A stretch of DNA of 42,447 bases from Poronia punctata (taxonomy: Eukaryota > Ascomycota > Sordariomycetes > Xylariales > Xylariaceae), in assembly GCA_022579005.1 (NCBI GenBank), contig MU401734.1, positions 1-42,447 of the forward strand, in the 5' to 3' direction. A program made the translations under genes and the position numbers. Below, in pieces: positions 34,719 through 42,447 of this stretch. The notes below the pieces were generated by a model, which had not been told where the DNA came from, did not search any database, and saw only the letters and a list, made by a program, of their open reading frames with translations. Numbering within the stretch: position 1 is the stretch's first letter; each line of letters opens with the position of its first letter.

Positions 34719-37700
34719 TTAATTCAGTTCTACCCATGCCTTCCGCGCCTCGAGCGCAGTGCGGCGGATTTCTCTGACCGAGTCACCACAAGCGGCTGCA
34801 AGTGGCCGGAGCAGACCCGTACGATGGGGTAGCAGGAGATGAGTCTTGTAGCCGCTCCTGGTAAGTTGCTGGAAGAACTGCAACGTGTACATGCGCGTGG
34901 CGAGGTGATCGCGGCCCTTGGCCTTGGACCCGTTACCCGACTCCCCGCCGACATTGGGCTTGGCGTTGCGAGCCATCCCGTATATAGCGATCAATCCCTG
35001 GATCAGGCCTGGGAGATGTTCTTCCAGTTGGCTAGGGTCGTTCTCGACGATTTGGAAAAGGACGGTTAAAAGGACTTCCGTCTCGGTGCCAATCTTGAAG
35101 GTGGATAACGACCGGATGCCTATGCGCACAATCGTTGCCACGTCCTCGGTGTACCGTTCGTAGTCGAGGTAGCGAAGAATCGAAAACGTGGCCACGGCGC
35201 GGTTGACCGACTCTTGCCCGTTTACATCAGGGCCTGGGAAACAGCGGCCAAGGTAGGGTGAAACGATGTTATAGTACAGCCATTGCTTGTTCAGCTTCTT
35301 CCGGCCCGCGTGGTTACGCTCTGACAGGCATTCCCGGGGCGCCACGAGCAAGCCCAGATTCTGAGCAAATTCCCGGCCCATCGTGATATTGGTGGGAGCC
35401 CTGTCGACGATAAGGTTGAGGAGCTCACAGCGCTCACGTGGCCTAGGTAAAAGGGGCACAATGCCAGCAAGATAGTGGAGTATGCTTCGAAACGTTTGAA
35501 GGGTCAGTTTAGTGCTCTCGGGGATCTGGTTAATACCAAAGAGCTGGTTCAGTTTTGCCACCAGAGGTTCTTGAACCAAGCGTAGCTCTCCCTGCAGTTC
35601 ATGATAATTTTGTACACAGAACTTATTTGACGCAACAGTCAACAGAGTATCCAAGACGGCCCTAGTTGTATCGGAACAGGACACTCGGTTCTCTACTAGT
35701 GCATGAACCAAATCGTGGAGCGCGGTCAGGAGTACCTTCTCGGCTGTCAGCTACTTTCAAATTTCTCTATTTCTCGCAGATCAAAAGCTTACCTGAGGAC
35801 GCAATGCCGAGGGCCTTAGGCCCTGCATAAGCCCTAGGGATAATGAAGAAGTTCGGAAGTCATTTAAAGTGCTCAATGCGGCCGGTTTCCCAACAGAACC
35901 AGCCTCCTTTGTAGTGGCCGAGTGGAACAGATTAAAGACTTCGGTATCAAGAGCGAGAGACTCTTGTTCATCGCCGCTGAGTATTCTGATCACAGCTGTG
36001 GCTAGATTGCCGATCCGATTTAATAGGAGATCTTCTCTGAGAACCAAATCCGGTTGGCCGCCAGCCAGCTCGCGGCCAAGACCTACCGCGTAAGTGTTGG
36101 GCAGTGCTTTCCCGTCTGAGGTGGTGGATGGGTTGGCGACAACCGTGAAGCGACGGTAGATCTGCTGGACGACGAAAATACTGTATGCACGCTTCGAGCG
36201 GCCCTTGTCGTCTTCCGAGTCCTCGTCATTCGACACTTCTATGGTCCCTTGTCTGTCGAGGTCGATCCGAGGAGCGTCAGTAGCGTCGAGATGGGTGATG
36301 AAATCATGATACCATTCTCCTGTGATGCAAGGATCGCTGTTTGATACTTCCTGCCCATTCAATGCCGATTTCACTACTTCGTGGATCGCGTCGATGAAAA
36401 CACTCAAGACAACCGGGTCAGTTCGCTCCGATAACATCCATTGTAGGCCCTGCAGAAATGCATTAATCAAGGCTGTTTCGTGCAACCAACGATCAGTTGG
36501 GCTTAGTGTATCAGCTTGAACGATCGCGCAGAGCGTGGTGGAGACAGATCTTATATGTGAAGCCAAATCGTAAGGTTGTTGTTGGAGGTTCTGGGCTGCT
36601 TTGATAGAAGCAAGATATTGCAGGAGAAGATATCGGAAGGAGGGTGGATATAGAGGTACTGCATTTATCAATGCCTCTCTGCCCGCGTCTAACAGATCTT
36701 GCGGGACCCTCTCTTCGACCGAGTCAAAGTATTTAGGGCCTTCAAGAGGGCTCACAATAACTGGTTTCGCCAGCAGACTAAAGATCGTTTCACAGTTAGT
36801 GTCCGAGCAAAGGCGCAATGAATCACCCTGGCTCGATTTCTGGCCGACCAGTGCCCCAAGTCCTTGCATAGTTTCCCGAAGAATGGCAATATGCTCAATA
36901 GGTGATGAAACGTTCGCATGTTCCTCCCAGAACGGTAGATACAGGTCGCGAAAAAGCGAATCGCCGAACAGTTCGTCTGAAAGTGGAACCCGGCCCCCTG
37001 TCGGTGACGAGTTGAAAGCAAGATCAGATACGAGGTGTAATCGTAGCTTTAGTATCGAGCTCAACATAGCCATAAGATGTCGCTTGTGCAGAACTGAACT
37101 AGTCTGTTTGATGTTCTTCTTGATGTGCTCGATAGCTCGAGGCACGAGCGAGGAAAAAGATGCAGGGGTGGCACCCACAATCGCAATCAGAAGACGACCG
37201 GCCTGGGAAGTGTACTTTGAGTCTGAAATATCCTCCTTCAAATCTATCCAGGCATTGTCTAGGAATGAGCGTGATTTCTCGCCCCCGAGCCGCTTGGTAA
37301 GAGAACACAGGACTTTGAGTGTTGCTTTTATGATGTCTTGAATCTCGCCGTTCCGAACTTCATATTTCAGGGAACCCCAAATTTGATCGGCATAAGGCTC
37401 AACGCTTCGTTCCGGGTCGGCATACCCGGTAAGGCATGCGTCAAGTGTAAGAAGAATGTCCACCTTGACAGCAACTGTCTGGTCGCCCTTGTCCAACTTA
37501 TCGACCAAGAAAGGTATCGCGAGATTCGCTACGCGATGGTGTGCAGAGAAGCAGGATCGAAGGGCTACCTTCAAGTCATCGGTGGTTACAGCAGACGGTG
37601 TTGCCGTAGGCCGTAGAGAGATAGGGAAGTAGGCGGAGAATGCCTTGAAGATTTCGGAAGTGACTTTTTCTGGTGGGTCAAAGTCTTGCAAAACCGCCTT

Positions 37701-38407
37701 CAGAATTTCGAACCAGACCATCAGATTCTCGGGGTCTCTTTCGTTCCGGCATAGGCTAAGCATATCCAGTGCGAATCCTGCATTTCCATCCTGCTGAGCG
37801 CTAATGTTGCTTGCCACTGCGGGATCCTGGAGAAGACCCCTTAACAGGGTATAAAGCTCTAACCGCGTCGAAGGGGGTTGTAGTTTAAAGTCGTCCCCTA
37901 GCTTGCAGACACTCTGGATTATATTTCGACCAAGAGTGGGCTGAAAGTATTTCATACCGACAAGGTATCTCAAAGCTTTAGCGGATGCTGTGACGCCGGC
38001 CTTGTGGTCGTTCTCGAAGAGAGAGCCGAAGAAGGCGATTAACAACTTGACCTGGTCTGCATTTAAGGTATCCTCCCTGTTCGAGAGGACTTCGAGAGTG
38101 CTGGCGAGGAATTCCAGCGCCCTAGCTCGTGATATGAGATCTTCGTCCCCAGTAGATTGCATCCATCTGGAGACGGAAGCAACCCATTGGCCAATGGCGA
38201 GCCTTCTGTTTGTAGAATCCTGGATCGCTGATGAAAGTTAATACTCATCAATAGTATGTTTGTAGATCTCTAAAACAAAGAGGGCCTAGACAAGGGCCAC
38301 TCACCCTTTGCGGCTTGTTGTGATATTTCGCGCAGCTTGTCCTTTTCATCCTGCTCTGCAAGCACGTATTTCAGAGCAAGGTCATCGTACTTGGGAGGCG
38401 CCACCAT
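34719..38407 (-). CDS. mms19: MMS19, cytosolic Fe-S protein assembly targeting factor
   Basis: Exons 38407-38305, 38227-35793 and 35750-34719 join in frame to 1189 aa. The start is MVAPPKYDDLALKYVLAEQD, followed across the 77-nt intron by AIQDSTNRRLAIGQWVASVS. The N-terminal MMS19 domain (ALEFLASTLEVLSNREDTLN, LIAFFGSLFENDHKAGVTAS, LRYLVGMKYFQPTLGRNI) and C-terminal HEAT-like helices (IVRIGIRSLSTFKIGTETEV, DSVREIRRTALEARKAWVEL) are clear. MMS19 with CIA1 and CIA2 delivers iron-sulfur clusters to DNA polymerases, XPD and other nuclear proteins. The second intron (35751-35792) is only 42 nt; the phase demands the TAG acceptor and not the nearby CAG. A heavily charged insert (EVSNDEDSEDDKGRSKRAYS) lies in the middle. 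Confidence 0.93.
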
Positions 38408-39633
38408 TTTTGTGTAACGCCGAGGCAGGCTGCCAATTCTGCCGGCACTTGTGGCTCTGACGTGAGCTCGGGGGTTTTGAATATGAGAGTGGTCTTATTT
38501 TCAAGATGAGAGGCACCTTGTCAAGTTACATATGATCCTAGAAATGGTTGTCCCTAGGTCAGCGGGTTTTGAGGGTGTGAGTGGTAACACACGAGCTGGA
38601 ACTTAAATTCACAAGTTTTTAGACGTACAAGGAGCAGCTTTGTTTGTCGCATTCGTTTGTTGGCAGGTTGACAATATGACTCCCAAGATACGGACTGCTA
38701 GTCTTAGTAGTCCATATGGATGCAGTCGACGTTTACAGATGTATGTATGTAGTCTCAGTGTGCCACCTACATTACTCGCTTTGCATATATGATGGGAGCA
38801 TTTCAGCTTTTAGGTTACGTACAATGTGAGATATGAAGCATAGTAATTACCTAAAAAGACCCCGCGACGGAATGTCCAGATAACAAGGTTGGTACGTCAC
38901 TTTGTTACCTTATCGCTGTGCACTGGCCCCCATATCCTTCTGTTGTGGCGGGCAGATGGCGGGGTGAAACGACCTCCAGCAAGCCACCATACCTTTCCTG
39001 GTAAGAGGGGCATATGAGCTAGGAATGCAGCTCCTATGTACCGCCGACAGGACAGGGGACAGCCAAAAATTTTCGAGCTCCAAAGGAGCGCCGATTCGGG
39101 AGCCGTACCTAGACTAGACTAAGCAAACCTACAGCCGTAGGAGTTTGTAGGAGTTCTGCTAGGAGCTTTGAGACTACTAATCGTGCCACGCCCCACATAT
39201 TATAGGATTTACCAGGGCCCAGGGCTCACTACTCTAGGCTAGGTGCTCGAGGAAGGGACATATCTGGCTGCTGTTAGTCATTTAACCGCCCTCCTGATGT
39301 CGCGGCTATCCCTATTAATTGCGACTGAACTTCCATCCGCAACGGCCAACTTGTGTTCCTTACGCCATACACTTCATCCCTCGTTTTTCAACTGTAGAGC
39401 ACGATTGGTGCCGTCTTATAGTCGTTTAATTGCATCTAGCAGCGGTCTTCATCGCGGGGTGTACACGGTGGGGCAACGTCAGGTACGTCAAGGGCAACTT
39501 TAAATGTACAAGTGACATTTCCTCTCAAAAAATAACCCTTTAGACTTTCGATACTAGACGACGTCGGTCTTGCTGCTGTAATCGCTTGAGTCATCGTCGG
39601 CAAGAAGACTAACGACGTACGGTGTAGGAAACC
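38408..39633. other. Divergent intergenic region mms19 / mtd1
   Basis: 1.23 kb with both promoters and leaders. The open frame 39243-39503 (+) has no domain. TACCTA-type hexamers occur near 38850 and 39107. No gene is supported. Confidence 0.55.
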
Positions 39634-40775
39634 ATGGCATCTCATGAGAACGTTCCCAAAACATGCAAGGTCATCTTGGCCGAGACAATAGCCAAGGGTC
39701 TGCTTTCTGAGGTCAAGGATACCTTGAAGTCTGTTCAGCAGGACACGGAAGGTAAACCTACTCTGGTAGCCTTCTTAGCCAATGGCGATCCGGCTGCCGT
39801 GAAGTACGCCGAGTGGTCGAAGAAAACGTGCGAAGAAAAGTGAGATGTTCCCATCCCTGTTCGCGGCTGGGTTAGTTCGCTTATTTAAGGTCACAGCGGG
39901 TTTGATTTCGACTTGCGCCAGGTCGAGAAGGAGACCTTGGAAGAAGACATCATGGCTGCAAATGAAGACAATAAAGTTGACGGCATCATTGTCTACTACC
40001 CTATCTTCCCTGGTAACCCGGCTCATGACAAGTACATTCAGGAGACCGTCTCGCTCGCCAAGGATGTCGAGGGACTCTGCCATAAGCACATCTATAACAT
40101 GTACCACAATGTCCGGTACCTAGACCCTCCTCAAAACCTGAAGAAGTCTTTACTGCCGTGTACACCTCTCGCCGTTGTCAAGATACTAGAGTATCTCCAG
40201 ATCTACAACTCAATCCTTCCCTACGGTAACCGCCTCTTTGGGAAAACGATCACCGTCATCAACCGTTCGGAGGTCAACGGCAGGCCGTTGGCTGCTTTGT
40301 TGGCGAATGACGGTGCCACGGTCTATTCTGTCGACTTGACAGGCGTGCAAGTATTTACCCGTGGTCAGGGCATTCGTCAACCCCGTCACCAGGTCCAAGA
40401 CAAGGAAGGTTGGACCGTCGAGCAATGTGTGCCCATTAGCGACGTCGTTATTGGCGGCGTGCCGTCGGAAAATTACAAGATTCCAACGGAGCTTGTCCGA
40501 GATGGTGCGGTCTGCATCAACTTTTCTTCCTACCGCAATTTTGACGGCCCTGCGATCAAAGAGAAGGCGTCGATCTACGTCCCCTCTGTTGGCAAGGTGA
40601 CAATCGCGGTCTTGCTGAGAAACCTGGTCGTACGCCCCCCCGCAAATCCCCCCCTATGTTATCTTAAGCACAATTTCTGACATGAAACTAGCGTTTGATT
40701 GCCAATCGGCCATCGGCACAGTCTGCCTCTGAGAGCACACTCAAAGCTAAGAGTGAAGCCTTCGCAGAGGGCTAA
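39634..40775 (+). CDS. mtd1: NAD-dependent methylenetetrahydrofolate dehydrogenase (MTD1)
   Basis: Exons 39634-39839, 39897-40629 and 40692-40775 join in frame to 340 aa (yeast Mtd1 is 320). The first junction restores KKTCEEN-GFDFDLRQVEKE. The catalytic part has PTLVAFLANGDPAAVKYAEW, VDGIIVYYPIFPGNPAHDKY and DVEGLCHKHIYNMYHNVRYL. The NAD-binding part has SLLPCTPLAVVKILEYLQIY, TVINRSEVNGRPLAALLAND, GATVYSVDL, DVVIGGVPSENYKIPTE and KASIYVPSVGKVTIAVLLRN. The enzyme oxidises 5,10-methylene-THF with NAD+ in the cytosol and supplies one-carbon units for purine synthesis. The last exon adds RLIANRPSAQSASESTLKAK, a poorly conserved tail. Introns are 57 and 62 nt. Confidence 0.95.
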
Positions 40776-41340
40776 CAAATAATAGGGTGGGAGCTGCCAT
40801 CTGGGCTCTATAGACTATATCCCGGTGGAATTGAGACGTTTGGGCTTCATTTTTATGTGGATCCGTGGATTATCGGGTTATAGAAAAAATCACTGTGCCA
40901 TGTATACTTACTACCTATGGCTTTTCTTCTGCGAATGCCAATATTGGGGGCATCCCACATCCTTTTCGCCATTTTTCAGGTTGGTTGCCTACCTAGACAA
41001 CTAACAGACAGGTCTCATTTGAGACTAGAGAGTATCTCTTTGTTAGTGATGCATTTAATAACTTCAACTGCAGCAGAGTGGCTAGATTAAATCTCATACA
41101 CATGTGAGTCGACCAGTTACCGTGTATATACACAGTTATTGTCAGATTCGAGCTTGTAAGCGCGTGTTTGCTGCTTCCTATCACCGTTGTCGTTGGGATG
41201 TTTGGGAATCGGGCCTAACTAAATATGCGGGCTTAACCTCCTATCTCCCCTTCAGATTAACATGTGCGGGTAGGTATACTGCCTACCTACAGTAGGAGTT
41301 CAAAAGTTCCGAGCAGCACGATGTTTTACACCAAAACTTA
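40776..41340. other. mtd1 3' flank before the right AT-rich block
   Basis: Normal-composition DNA. A short inverted repeat around GGTAGG-TATACTG-CCTACC lies at about 41270-41290 and includes TACCTA-type motifs. Short frames at 40993-41184 and 41104-41295 are not credible genes. Confidence 0.55.
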
Positions 41341-42447
41341 ACGTGTTTAACTGCTTATAACCCTTTCTGTATAACAAATAAAAAATAATAAAAAATAATA
41401 AAAAATATAATAAAATAAAAGAAAATAAAACATTTATTTTTATAACCGGTACTTTTTTTTTTAGTTAACTTTTTAGTAAGATATAGACAATTTAAGCAAG
41501 TACTATTTTTTAAAATATTTCTTTTTGCTTTAATTAATTAAATAAAATACCTATTAAAATAAATAAAGTGTTATTAAATAGAGAATAAAAATCCTTATCT
41601 TATAGTTAATAACTTACAATTGTTATTTGTTATATTCTATTTTTTATAAATTTCCTAACATAAAATTATTTTTTTACTTTTGCTTAAAACATATAAACTA
41701 GTACTGTACGTAGCCGTGCTGTAGTTATAGCCGTATTTGTAATATTGATTTTGTAAAGTGGCCAAGAAATCAGACCCCTGCGCTGTGTATTTTCAGAATA
41801 CTCAGATACCTCTCCAGCTTTGTCACAACAAAAACTTGGCTATTACGATCGGGATTCGGGAGAACGCTTTAAACTCTAGAGGGGCGATTTCAGACTGGAG
41901 TTCCTGCGGTCTTGTCTATCGCCGAAATAATAGGCCTTGATCGCTTTTAGGCAGCAAGGGCTTAAAAGGTGAATATAATAGGCCAAAAGCCAAGGTTATA
42001 AACAACAAGATGTGTTAGAACTAGTAGAATAGCTAAATTGTATATATTAATTAATATACGCATAAAGAAGTAAAACTTTTTTTTTTTGCAAAATTTGTAC
42101 ATACTAAATAGGTAAGGAGAAACTTTTTATAAGAGGACTTTTTTCTTTATAGTAGTCCTTATTATAGCTGTATAACTTTTACTATATAAGCATTATATTA
42201 ATTTTTATTATTTTATAACTTATTAAATCTAATATACCTTTTTAAAATAAACTAATATACTAGTTTATTTTATAGCTATAAATAACATTTTTATTTTATA
42301 GTATTATAGCTTTTATAGTAATAGTTATAGTATTTTAAATTGTTTTAATTTATTTTTTTAGTTTTTTTACACTTTTATAGTAATAAGCTAGTTAATTTTA
42401 GTTTAAATAGCTTTAACGTTAACTAAATTAATTTATTATAAAAAGCT
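41341..42447. repeat. Right AT-rich block with simple-sequence tracts
   Basis: Composition drops sharply to AT after about 41340. A TAAAAAA/TAATAA simple tract covers about 41379-41430. This block keeps some TC and GA (unlike the left one), so it is less extreme or younger, apart from the last 250 bases, which resemble the left block. No coding capacity is seen outside the island at about 41745-42010. The block continues beyond the window. Confidence 0.75.
41745..42010. other. Normal-composition island inside the AT-rich block
   Basis: About 265 nt of balanced composition, including a 60-residue open frame on + (41758-41940, MAKKSDPCAVYFQN...) with no recognised domain. It is flanked on both sides by AT-rich DNA. 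It may be single-copy sequence between two RIP-affected repeats, or a fragment too short or too new to have been mutated. Confidence 0.5.

Noticed and set aside
5749..40775. A biosynthetic cluster or defence system
   Set aside because: All recognised genes are conserved housekeeping functions; there is no synthase, transporter, NLR or transposase.

Overview
The window is nuclear DNA of a filamentous ascomycete (Pezizomycotina, most likely Sordariomycetes). The evidence is single-copy eukaryotic housekeeping genes, short GT-AG introns (about 42-224 nt) with fungal branch sites (CTAAC/CTGAC) shortly before the acceptor, and a gene-rich core flanked by very AT-rich gene-free blocks that look like the product of repeat-induced point mutation (RIP). 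There is no operon, phage, CRISPR or secondary-metabolite cluster.

Layout. 1-3725: RIP-like AT-rich block without genes. 3726-5748: normal-composition DNA, no supported gene. Then fourteen supported genes: a MOSC/mARC-like molybdoenzyme (+), condensin SMC2 (-), an ER CUE-domain protein (+), an unrecognised one-TM protein (-), mitochondrial DEAD-box helicase MSS116/CYT-19 type with an RGG-like repeat tail (+), spindle-checkpoint kinase MPS1 (+), mitochondrial ribosomal protein bL21m (-), 60S biogenesis factor NSA2 (+), a NUFIP1-domain/CCCH protein (-), RNA polymerase III subunit RPC25 (+), EMC3 (-), signal peptidase subunit SPC2 (+), MMS19 (-) and the NAD-dependent methylene-THF dehydrogenase MTD1 (+). 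41341-42447: a second AT-rich block with a small island of normal composition. Twelve of the thirteen neighbouring gene pairs are in opposite orientation, so the region is a chain of divergent and convergent pairs.

Functions. The genes are core cell machinery and not one pathway. Some neighbours are related: EMC3 and SPC2 (both ER membrane-protein biogenesis) share a 443-nt divergent promoter region, and bL21m and NSA2 (mitochondrial ribosome and cytosolic 60S assembly) share a 567-nt one.

Most unusual. NSA2 (24746-26863) is invisible to long-ORF inspection because its roughly 261-residue coding sequence is cut into about 15 exons, one of only 6 nt and one of 14 nt, while its neighbours have one to four introns. 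One junction near its 3' end cannot be closed in frame by simple GT-AG splicing. The left AT-rich block also has an unusual mutational signature: C survives almost only after a purine, and TpC/GpA is nearly absent. All exon models are my own reading of splice sites and family conservation; no transcript data or database search was available.
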